Of a stretch of DNA of 27,936 nucleotides, positions 14,928 through 22,166 are shown one piece after another. The stretch's first letter is position 1; every line of letters starts with the position of its first letter. Position numbers and translations under genes: made by a program. The notes under the pieces were generated by a model. It was not told the DNA's origin and made no database searches. It saw nothing but the letters and a program-made list of their open reading frames with translations. Source of the DNA: Actinomycetes bacterium. Lineage in GTDB: Bacteria > Actinomycetota > Actinomycetes > Propionibacteriales > Propionibacteriaceae. Location: NCBI GenBank assembly GCA_009785885.1, contig WQUE01000092.1:1-27936 (forward strand), in the 5' to 3' direction.

Positions 14928-15946
14928 GCCCGGTCGTACGGGGCCGGCGCGGCGAGTCGTTCGACGACACCGCCGACGCGGCCGTGTTCGATCGCCCCCG
15001 CCGGGGCAGCCGCGCCCGCACGAAGGACCGTCCCGACCATTCCGGGGCACCGCTGGGCCGCGTGCTCGGCGTCGACCGCGGACGCTTCGAGGTGCGCCTC
15101 GACGGGCGGACGCTGCGCGCGGTGAAGGCCCGCGAGCTGGGGCGCAAGGGCGTGATCGTCGGGGACCTCGCCCGGCTCGTCGGGGACCTGAGCGGCGCGC
15201 CCGGCACGCTGGCGCGGATCGTCGGCGTGGCGCCCCGCACGACCGAGTTGCGGCGCACGGCCGACGACGCGGACCCAAGCGAGCGTCCCATCGTCGCCAA
15301 CGCCGACCGGCTCCTGATCGTCACATCCCTGGCCGATCCCCCGCCCCGCCCCGCCATGATCGACCGCATCCTCGTCGCCGCCTACGATGCGGGCGTCTCC
15401 CCGATCCTCGGCCTCACGAAGGCCGACCTGGCCGACCCGGCCGATCTCGCCCGGCAGTACGCGGACCTGGACGTGCCCGTCGTCGTGCTGTGGCCCGGCG
15501 CGGATCTCACCCCGTTGCGGGACATGCTCCGCGGGCACCGCTGCGTGTTCGTCGGCCATTCCGGCGTCGGCAAGTCCACCCTGATCAACGCGCTCGTGCC
15601 GACGGCGGGACGCACCACCGGGGATGTGAACGATGTGACGGGACGCGGCCGCCACACGTCCACGTCGGCGGTCGCCATCGAGTTGCCCGGCGGCGACGGC
15701 TGGGTGATCGACACCCCGGGGGTGCGCAGTTTCGGCTTGTCGCACGTCCGGCTCGCCTCGGTTCTCGGGGCGTTCCCGGACCTGGCGGACCTCGCCGAAG
15801 ACTGCCCCCGCGGCTGCCGCCACGAGACCGGCGCGGTGGACTGCGCCTTCGACGAGGCCGTGGCGGACGGGCGGCTCGATGCGGCCCGGCTGGTCTCGCT
15901 GCGGCGCATCCTGCTCGCGGTCGCGGACCAGCCGCTGCTCAGCTAG
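14924..15946 (+). CDS. rsgA: Ribosome small-subunit-dependent GTPase A
   Basis: 340-residue circularly permuted GTPase that checks late 30S subunit assembly. The G motifs come in the permuted order: G4 TKAD (165-168), then G1 GHSGVGKST (211-219), a switch-I-like segment TTGDVNDVTGRGRHTST, and G3 DTPG (263-266). The C-terminal zinc site is C294, C298, H300 and C307 (CPRGC-H-X6-C). An OB-like domain precedes (about 43-105) and a basic low-complexity N-terminus (1-40) is typical of actinobacterial versions. ATG 14924 overlaps the aroA stop, so the pair is coupled; aroA-rsgA adjacency also occurs in Mycobacterium. Length is normal. Confidence 0.94.
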   Translation: MSPVVRGRRGESFDDTADAAVFDRPRRGSRARTKDRPDHSGAPLGRVLGVDRGRFEVRLDGRTLRAVKARELGRKGVIVGDLARLVGDLSGAPGTLARIVGVAPRTTELRRTADDADPSERPIVANADRLLIVTSLADPPPRPAMIDRILVAAYDAGVSPILGLTKADLADPADLARQYADLDVPVVVLWPGADLTPLRDMLRGHRCVFVGHSGVGKSTLINALVPTAGRTTGDVNDVTGRGRHTSTSAVAIELPGGDGWVIDTPGVRSFGLSHVRLASVLGAFPDLADLAEDCPRGCRHETGAVDCAFDEAVADGRLDAARLVSLRRILLAVADQPLLS

Positions 15947-15992
15947 ACGGCGCGTCGGTGCGGTCTGGCCCGCGGCGCGGTGCCGGCTTGGG

Positions 15993-15998
15993 TAACGT
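15993..15998 (+). promoter_or_regulatory. Candidate -10 box for a leaderless hisN transcript
   Basis: TAACGT lies seven bases upstream of ATG 16006 in the 59-base rsgA-hisN gap, so the start point would be at or beside the start codon. No ribosome-binding site is visible in between. No clear -35. Confidence 0.35.
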
Positions 15999-16005
15999 GG
16001 GACGC

Positions 16006-16806
16006 ATGAGCAGCGCAAACGGCTACACCGACGACCTGCGGCTGGCGCACCTGCTGGCCAACGACGCCGACTCGATCGCCATGAGCCGGTTCAAGGCCGC
16101 CGATCTGTCGGTGACGGTCAAGCCCGACGCGACCGCCGTGACGGACGCCGACAAGGCCGTCGAGACGGCTCTGCGCAAGACGCTGGCGACGGCCCGTCCC
16201 CGCGACGCCGTGCACGGCGAGGAGCAGGAGGACACGGGCTGGGGGCCGCGGCGCTGGGTCATCGACCCGATCGACGGCACCGCCAACTACCTGCGCGGCG
16301 TGCCCGTGTGGGCGACGCTGATCGGCCTGATGGTGGACGGCCGGGTGCGCGTCGGCGTGGTGAGCGCGCCCGCGCTGGGACGCCGCTGGTGGGCGGCCGA
16401 AGGCCAGGGCGCCTTCACCGGCAAGACCCTGTTCCACGGCCAGCGCCTTCATGCGTCCGGGGTCGCCGAGGTCGGCGACGCGTTCCTGTCGTACTCGAGC
16501 ATCGGCGGCTGGATGGACACCCCGCGCGCCCGGGCGTTCGCCAACCTGCTGCACGACTGCGGCCGCACGCGCGCGTTCGGCGACTTCTGGAGCTACATGC
16601 TGGTCGCGGAGGGCGTGGTCGACCTCGCGTGCGAACCCCAGTTGGCGCTCCATGACATGGCGGCCCTCGACGTGATCGTGCGCGAGGCGGGGGGACGCTT
16701 CACGAATCTCGACGGCGACCCGGGTCCCGTCGGTCCGGGCGCGCTGGCCACGAACGGCGTGCTGCACGACGACGTGGTGGCCCGGCTCGCCCCCGATCCG
16801 CGCTGA
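16006..16806 (+). CDS. hisN: Histidinol-phosphatase, inositol monophosphatase family
   Basis: 266-residue Mg2+-dependent phosphatase of the IMPase superfamily. Metal ligands are visible in GEE (71-73) and WVIDPIDGTANY (D87, D90), with a later aspartate in LHDMAALDVIVREAGG. In actinobacteria the member encoded near aroA and rsgA is HisN, which dephosphorylates L-histidinol phosphate in histidine synthesis. The whole superfamily shares these motifs, so a broader inositol- or sugar-phosphatase role cannot be excluded. It starts 59 bases after rsgA. A TAACGT box (15993-15998) sits seven bases before ATG 16006 with no ribosome-binding site, suggesting its own leaderless transcript. Convergent with serA. 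Confidence 0.86.
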   Translation: MSSANGYTDDLRLAHLLANDADSIAMSRFKAADLSVTVKPDATAVTDADKAVETALRKTLATARPRDAVHGEEQEDTGWGPRRWVIDPIDGTANYLRGVPVWATLIGLMVDGRVRVGVVSAPALGRRWWAAEGQGAFTGKTLFHGQRLHASGVAEVGDAFLSYSSIGGWMDTPRARAFANLLHDCGRTRAFGDFWSYMLVAEGVVDLACEPQLALHDMAALDVIVREAGGRFTNLDGDPGPVGPGALATNGVLHDDVVARLAPDPR

Positions 16807-16829
16807 GGCCCCCCCGGCGCGGGGCTTCT
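16805..16829. terminator. Weak hairpin between convergent hisN and serA
   Basis: GCCCC (16808-16812) can pair with GGGGC (16821-16825), extended by one A-T and one G-T pair. It sits between the hisN stop and the serA stop, which are only 21 bases apart. The T run is poor, so terminator function is uncertain. Confidence 0.3.
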
Positions 16830-18030
16830 ACGCGGCGGCGTCGAGGACGCGGACGCGGATGGTCCCCGGGATCGCTTGCAGGTTGTCCAGAAGGCCGGGC
16901 TCGGCGCTGGTGACATCGGTCACGACGTAGCCGATCGGCCCCGCCGTGGACAGCGCCTGGTAGGCGATGTTCGCCTGGTGGGCCGACAGGACGGCGTTGA
17001 GGTGGGCCAGCACGCCCGGCACGTTCTCGTGGATGTGCATGACGCGGTGCCCCTGCTGGGGCGGGGTGGCGACCTGCGGCAGGTTCACGCTCATCACCGT
17101 CGAGCCGGTCGCCAGGTAGTCGGCGAGTTTCGTCGCGACGAAGTGGCCGATGTCCACCTGCGCCTCCATCGTCGACCCGCCGATGTGCGGCGTGAGGATC
17201 GTGTTGGGGATGCCCTGCAGCGGCGTCGTGAAGCGGTCGCCGGCGTTCTTCGGTTCGGTCGGGAACACGTCGACGGCCGCGCCGGCGATGTGCCCGCTGC
17301 GCAGGTTGTCCGCCAGGGCGTCCACGTCCACGACGAAGCCCCGGCTCAGGTTCAGGAACTGGGCCCGTGGCTTCATCAGGGAAAACTCCCGCGCCCCGAA
17401 GAAGCCGGCGTTCTCGGGACGTCCGTCCACGTGCAGCGTCACCGTGTCGGCCTTCGCGAGCAGTTCCTCCAGCGTGGCGCACCGCTGGGCGTTCCCGAGG
17501 GCCAGCTTGTCGGCCACGTCGTAGAACAGGATGCGCATCCCGAACGCCTCGGCGACGACCGACAGCTGGGAGCCGATGTTGCCGTAGCCGACGATGCCGA
17601 GGGTACGGCCGCGCACCTCGTGCGCGCCGATCGCCGACTTGTCCCACGCCCCGTCCTGGGTTGCGTTCGTCTTCTCGACCAGGCGGCGAGCCAGCGCGAT
17701 GATCTCGCACAGCACCAGTTCGACGACGCTGCGCGTGTTCGAGTAGGGGGCGTTGAAGCAGGCGATGCCCCGCCGGGCGGCCGCGTCCAGGTCGATCTGG
17801 TTCGTGCCGATGCAGAACGCCCCGATCGCCTGGAGGGACGGTGGCGCCGCCGCGATGACCGCCTCCGTCACCTTCGTGTTGGAGCGGATGCCGAGGACGG
17901 ACACCCCGTCCAGCGCCGCGACAAGGTCGTCGACCGACAGCGAGCCCTTCGCGGTGACCACGTCGAGACCCGCCTGGGCGAGGATCGGCGTGGCGTCGGC
18001 GTGGATGTTCTCAAGCAGCAGGGCCTTCAT
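16828..18030 (-). CDS. serA: D-3-phosphoglycerate dehydrogenase, short ACT-domain form
   Basis: 400-residue NAD-dependent enzyme oxidising 3-phosphoglycerate to 3-phosphohydroxypyruvate, the first step of serine synthesis. The nucleotide-binding loop is GYGNIG (148-153). Catalytic residues of the D-2-hydroxyacid dehydrogenase family are R230 (LSRGF), E259 (PTEP) and H282 (LTPHIGGST). The C-terminal 70 residues (VMHIHENVPGVLAHLN onward) form an ACT domain for serine feedback. Without the intervening ASB domain it is the Escherichia coli-like type, not the 528-residue form typical of Mycobacterium tuberculosis, which is worth noting for an actinomycete. The ATG lies eight bases after TAAGAT with no ribosome-binding site. 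Its start is 46 bases from the dnaE stop. Confidence 0.93.
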   Translation of the reverse strand: MKALLLENIHADATPILAQAGLDVVTAKGSLSVDDLVAALDGVSVLGIRSNTKVTEAVIAAAPPSLQAIGAFCIGTNQIDLDAAARRGIACFNAPYSNTRSVVELVLCEIIALARRLVEKTNATQDGAWDKSAIGAHEVRGRTLGIVGYGNIGSQLSVVAEAFGMRILFYDVADKLALGNAQRCATLEELLAKADTVTLHVDGRPENAGFFGAREFSLMKPRAQFLNLSRGFVVDVDALADNLRSGHIAGAAVDVFPTEPKNAGDRFTTPLQGIPNTILTPHIGGSTMEAQVDIGHFVATKLADYLATGSTVMSVNLPQVATPPQQGHRVMHIHENVPGVLAHLNAVLSAHQANIAYQALSTAGPIGYVVTDVTSAEPGLLDNLQAIPGTIRVRVLDAAA

Positions 18031-18038
18031 GCCGACTC

Positions 18039-18044
18039 ATCTTA
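18039..18044 (-). promoter_or_regulatory. Candidate -10 box for a leaderless serA transcript
   Basis: On the minus strand TAAGAT lies eight bases before ATG 18030, in the 46-base dnaE-serA gap. No ribosome-binding site follows, so transcription would start almost at the A of the start codon. Confidence 0.4.
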
Positions 18045-18076
18045 GGCGTGCGGGCCAGACCTGCCCCCGTGGGGTC

Positions 18077-21000
18077 TCACGCCGCCAGGCACGACGGGCC
18101 GAGCAACGCCTTCAGATCGGCCATGAGCGGTTGTGAGGCGGTGACACGCAGGGCGTCCTCCAACCGGAACATCACGGAGCGGCCCGGGCTGGTGAGGCGC
18201 AGCTGCACCTCCGTCACCCCCGGATGGGCGCCGAGCACCGCCTTCAGGCTGTCGACGACCGGGGGCGTGCACCGCGTCGTGGGCAGCGAGATGACAACGG
18301 GGCCGGACCGGTCCGCGGTCACCTCCGGGAACGACACCTCGGACGCGGCCAGCTCGACCCCCTCGTCCCGCACGTTCAGGCGGCCCTTGATGCGCACGAC
18401 CGCGTCGGGTGCCAGCTGGACGGCGCACTGGTCGTACACCTTCGGGTAGACCATCACGGGCACCGCGGCGTCCAGGTCCTCCACCTGGATGATCGCCCAC
18501 ACCGACCCGGCCTTCGTCTGCTTGCGCTGCACCTGCGTCACCATGCCGCAGATCGTGACGCTCCCCTCGCCCGCGTCGGCGACCGCCGGCAGCTGGTCGA
18601 TGCGCACGCTCCGCTGGGCGGCGAGCATCCGCTCCAGCCCCCGCAGCGGGTGGTCGGACACGTACAGACCCAGCATCTCGCGCTCGAACGCGAGCTTGGT
18701 CATCTTCTCCCACTCCGGCACGTCCGGCACCGGCGGGCCGTGGAACACGGGGCTGGACGAGGCGCCCCCGGGGGCGGCGAACAGATCGTCCTGGCCGCGC
18801 TCGGCGTTCCGCTTCATCGGCACGACGAGGTCGACGGCCTGCTCGAACACCTCCATGAGCGCCCGCCGGGCGTGCCCCAGCGAGTCGAACGCCCCGGCCT
18901 TGATCAGCGACTCCACGACCCGCTTGTTGCACACGACCGCCGGGGCGGCGTCGAGGAACTCGTAGAAGCTCGACACGGGGCCGTGCTCCTCGCGGGCCCC
19001 GACGATCCCGGCGACGACGTTGTCCCCCACGTTGCGCACCGCCGCGAGCCCGAACCGGATGTCGTTGCCGACGGCCGTGAACGTCGCCGCCGAGGCGTTG
19101 ATGTCCGGGGGCAGCACGTCGATGCCCATGCGGCGGCACTCGCCGAGATACAGCGCCAGCTTGTCGCGGTCCGTCTTCACCGACTCCAACAGGGCCGCCA
19201 TGTACTCGACCGGGTGGTTCGCCTTCATGTAGGCCGTCCAGTACGACACCATGCCGTACGCCACCGTGTGCGACTTGTTGAACGCGTAGCCGCTGAACGG
19301 CACGAGGATGTCCCACAGGGCCTTGATCGCGCCGTCGGAGTAGCCGTTGGTCCGCATCGCCGAACTGAACGGCTCGTATTCGCGTGCCAGGACCTCGGGC
19401 TTCTTCTTGCCCATCGCCTTGCGCAGCAGGTCGGCGGCGCCGAGGGAGTAGCTGGCGACGCGCCGGGCGATCTGCTGCACCTGCTCCTGATAGACGATCA
19501 GGCCGTACGTCGGCGCGAGGATGTCGTCGAGCACGCCCGCGAACTCGGGATGGATCGGGGTGATCGGCTGCTTGCCGTTCTTGCGCAGGGCGTAATCGGT
19601 GTGGGCGTTCGCGGCCATCGGGCCGGGGCGGTACAGCGAGTTCACGGCGGAGATGTCGTCGAAGCTGTCCGGCTGCATCAGGCGCAGCAGTGAACGCATG
19701 CCGTCGGAGTCGAGCTGGAACACCCCGAGCGTCTCCGCGTTCGACAGGAGCTTGAACACGCCCGGGTCGTCCGGGTGCTGGGACAGGTCGTCCAGGTCGA
19801 CGTCCACACCCCGGTTCGCCTGCAGGTTCGCGCGGGCGTCGTCGAGGATCGTCAGGTTGCGCAACCCGAGGAAGTCCATCTTGACCAGGCCCAACGCCTC
19901 CGAGGACCCCTGGTCGAACTGGGTGATGATCGCCCCGTCGCTCTCGCGGCGCATGATCGGGATCACGTCCTCCAGCGGCGCGCTCGACATGATCATGCCG
20001 CACGCGTGCACACCCCACTGCCGCTTCAGGCCCTCGATGCCCATCGCGGTCTCGACGACCTGGCGCACCTCCGGGTCGGTCTCGTACTGCTCCCGCAGCG
20101 GCGCGGCCTCCCCGAAGCGGTCGTGCTCGGGGTTGCCCATCATGTCGACGAGCGTGAACGGGTGGTCCTTGTCCTGTCCGGGCGGGGGGACGAGCTTCGT
20201 GATGCGGTCGCCGAGCGCGTACGGCTTGTCGAGCACCCGCGCGGCGTCCTTCACGGCCTGCTTGGCCATGATCGTGCCGTAGGTGACGATCTGGGCGACG
20301 TGGTCGGCGCCGTACTTGCGGGTCACGTAGTCGATCACGTCGCCGCGGCGGCGCTCGTCGAAATCCACGTCGAAGTCGGGCAGGCTCGGGCGCTCCGGGT
20401 TGAGGAACCGCTCGAACAGCAGGTCGTAGCGCAGCGGGTCGATCTCGGTGATGCGCATCGCGTACGCGACGATCGACCCGGCGCCCGACCCGCGGCCGGG
20501 CCCGACGCTGATGCCCTGCGCCTTGGCCCAGTTGACGTAGTCGGCGACCACGAGGAAGTACCCGGCGTAGTGCTTCTGGACGATCACGCCCATCTCGAGG
20601 TCGGCCCGTTCCCGCACGTGCGGCGGCAGCGGGTCGCCGTAGCGGGCCCGCAGGCCCCGCTCGGCCTCCTCGCGGAACCAGCTCTCCTCGGTGTGGCCGG
20701 CCGGGACGTCGAACTGGGGCATGTACCGTCCCAGTTCCTCCTCGAACACGACCTCGCAGCGCTCGGCGATCGCCAGGGTGTTGTCGCACGCCTCGGGCAG
20801 GTCGGCGAACAGGGCCCGCATCTGCTCGGGGGTCTTCAGGTAGTAGCCCGTGCCGTCGAACTTGAAGCGTTTCGCGTCGGACAGCCGCGAACCGCTGGAC
20901 ACGCACAGCAGGATGTCCTGGCTGGTCGCGTCCTCGGCCCGGACGTAGTGCAGGTCGTTCGTGGCCACCAGCGGTGCGCCGATGTCGCGGGCGAGGTCGA

Positions 21001-21613
21001 GCAGGCCCGTGCGGACCCGGTTCTCGATCGCCAGGCCGTGATCCATCAGTTCGACGAAGTAGTTGTCCCGCCCGAAGATGTCCTGGAACTCCCCCGCCGA
21101 GGCCACCGCCTCCTTGTACTTGCCGAGGCGCAGATACGTCTGGACCTCGCCCGACGGGCAGCCGGTCGTCGCGATCAGGCCCTCGTGGTAGCGGTGCAGC
21201 AACTCCCGGTCGGCACGCGGCTTGTAGAAGAACCCCTCCAGGCTCGACTTGCTCGACAGCCGGAACAGGTTGTGCATGCCCGCCGTCGTCTCGCTCCACA
21301 GCGTCATGTGCGTGTAGGCGCCGGAGGCGGCGACATCGTCGCCCGTGCCGTCGCCGAACTGGACCCGGCGCCGCTCCTGGCGGGGCGTGCCGGGCGTCAG
21401 GTACGCCTCCAGGCCGATGATCGGCTTCACGCCCAGCTTCCGCGCGGTCGCATAGAACTCGTACGCGCCGAACAGGTCGCCGTGGTCGGTGATCGCAAGG
21501 GCGGGCATCTCCAACTCGGCGGCCCGCCCCAGCAGATCCTTGACCCGCGCCGCACCGTCGAGCATCGAGTAGTCGGTGTGATTGTGCAGGTGCACGAAGC
21601 CGGACGGGCTCAC
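18077..21613 (-). CDS. dnaE: DNA polymerase III alpha subunit
   Basis: 1178-residue replicative C-family polymerase, the length of actinobacterial DnaE1. It opens with an apparently intact PHP domain (HLHNHTDYSMLDGA: H8, H10 and D14; later LAITDHGDLFGAYEF), which in mycobacterial DnaE1 is the proofreading exonuclease. The palm has GPGRGSGAGSIVAY and the catalytic aspartates in PDFDVDFDERRR (D413, D415, D417), then fingers, YQEQVQQIARRVASYSLGAADLLRKAMGKK, an HhH region and a C-terminal OB fold (SVTICGMVTQVQRKQTKAG). Start: GTG 21613 gives VSPSGFVHLHNH, matching family N-termini; AAGGAGG stands 12 bases upstream, a long spacing. The frame stays open to 22000 but that extension overlaps the divergent gene and is not family-like. 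Confidence 0.96.
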   Translation of the reverse strand: MSPSGFVHLHNHTDYSMLDGAARVKDLLGRAAELEMPALAITDHGDLFGAYEFYATARKLGVKPIIGLEAYLTPGTPRQERRRVQFGDGTGDDVAASGAYTHMTLWSETTAGMHNLFRLSSKSSLEGFFYKPRADRELLHRYHEGLIATTGCPSGEVQTYLRLGKYKEAVASAGEFQDIFGRDNYFVELMDHGLAIENRVRTGLLDLARDIGAPLVATNDLHYVRAEDATSQDILLCVSSGSRLSDAKRFKFDGTGYYLKTPEQMRALFADLPEACDNTLAIAERCEVVFEEELGRYMPQFDVPAGHTEESWFREEAERGLRARYGDPLPPHVRERADLEMGVIVQKHYAGYFLVVADYVNWAKAQGISVGPGRGSGAGSIVAYAMRITEIDPLRYDLLFERFLNPERPSLPDFDVDFDERRRGDVIDYVTRKYGADHVAQIVTYGTIMAKQAVKDAARVLDKPYALGDRITKLVPPPGQDKDHPFTLVDMMGNPEHDRFGEAAPLREQYETDPEVRQVVETAMGIEGLKRQWGVHACGMIMSSAPLEDVIPIMRRESDGAIITQFDQGSSEALGLVKMDFLGLRNLTILDDARANLQANRGVDVDLDDLSQHPDDPGVFKLLSNAETLGVFQLDSDGMRSLLRLMQPDSFDDISAVNSLYRPGPMAANAHTDYALRKNGKQPITPIHPEFAGVLDDILAPTYGLIVYQEQVQQIARRVASYSLGAADLLRKAMGKKKPEVLAREYEPFSSAMRTNGYSDGAIKALWDILVPFSGYAFNKSHTVAYGMVSYWTAYMKANHPVEYMAALLESVKTDRDKLALYLGECRRMGIDVLPPDINASAATFTAVGNDIRFGLAAVRNVGDNVVAGIVGAREEHGPVSSFYEFLDAAPAVVCNKRVVESLIKAGAFDSLGHARRALMEVFEQAVDLVVPMKRNAERGQDDLFAAPGGASSSPVFHGPPVPDVPEWEKMTKLAFEREMLGLYVSDHPLRGLERMLAAQRSVRIDQLPAVADAGEGSVTICGMVTQVQRKQTKAGSVWAIIQVEDLDAAVPVMVYPKVYDQCAVQLAPDAVVRIKGRLNVRDEGVELAASEVSFPEVTADRSGPVVISLPTTRCTPPVVDSLKAVLGAHPGVTEVQLRLTSPGRSVMFRLEDALRVTASQPLMADLKALLGPSCLAA

Positions 21614-21745
21614 GGTGTGGTCAGGCCTCCTTGCGGGATCGGGCGCCTCCCGGGTCTGGCCCGGACGGACGCGTGCCCTCCAGATTAGCCCGCCGTCCCG
21701 CCCCCGGATGACGCGACACCCGGGCCCCGGCTCCGGCCCTCGGAC

Positions 21746-21774
21746 GAACCGTGCGGGAGCGGTTCGGCTATATT
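21746..21774 (+). promoter_or_regulatory. Promoter-like site with inverted repeat upstream of the small secreted protein
   Basis: GAACCG (21746-21751) and CGGTTC (21760-21765) form an inverted repeat with an eight-base gap. The left arm occupies the -35 position of TATATT (21769-21774, a five-of-six -10 match) at 17-base spacing. A protein bound here would control the downstream gene and possibly divergent dnaE. Confidence 0.45.
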
Positions 21775-21830
21775 CGCTCATGGCCGGCGTGCGCTCCGGC
21801 CCCGATGCCCCAGGCCCTGAGGAGACCCAC

Positions 21831-22166
21831 GTGCGACGAACCCCACCAGTGGCGGGACGGCTCATCGCCGTCGCGACGGGTGCGGTTCTGGCCGCGTCGC
21901 TGGCCGGCGCGCCGGCGCCCGCCTCGGCTGCGGTGACCGCTCCCTGCCCGGCGGCGATCCCCATGTGGTACCCCGCCGACACGCCCACCCCGGCGCCCAC
22001 GGGTCCCTCGACCGCCGATCAGCCACGGGAAACCTCGCTCGGCTGGCTCGCCCCCGCCGGGCTGGCCACCGTCCTCGTCCTCGGCGCCGGCCTCGGCCTG
22101 CGAGCGTCCCGGCGCACCCGTCCCGCCGCCCTCACGGACGCGACGCCCGGCGGGACGACGTCATGA
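21831..22166 (+). CDS. Small secreted, single-pass membrane protein next to eccC
   Basis: 111-residue protein of unknown function. Residues 1-33 are a classic signal peptide: arginines at 2-3, a hydrophobic core (LIAVATGAVLAASLAG) and ASA before the cut. A short extracellular segment rich in Pro and Thr follows (about 34-69, one cysteine, C39), then a membrane helix (71-90), then RASRR and a polar tail facing the cytoplasm. GTG 21831 is preferred because of the GAGGAG ribosome-binding site six bases upstream and because it opens the signal peptide; ATG 21780 is in frame but abuts the -10 box. The Pro-rich linker plus C-terminal helix resembles the tail of mycosin proteases of type VII systems, but there is no protease domain. 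Tail-to-tail with eccC, with six bases shared. Confidence 0.7.
   Translation: MRRTPPVAGRLIAVATGAVLAASLAGAPAPASAAVTAPCPAAIPMWYPADTPTPAPTGPSTADQPRETSLGWLAPAGLATVLVLGAGLGLRASRRTRPAALTDATPGGTTS

Noticed and set aside
13395..15278. 627-codon minus-strand open frame opposite aroA and rsgA
   Set aside because: Arginine-rich shadow; both plus-strand genes carry complete family motifs.
19775..21688. 637-codon plus-strand open frame opposite dnaE
   Set aside because: Shadow of dnaE; no recognisable domain.
21614..22000. N-terminal extension of dnaE by 129 codons
   Set aside because: Extension has no family similarity and overlaps the divergent promoter and signal-peptide gene.
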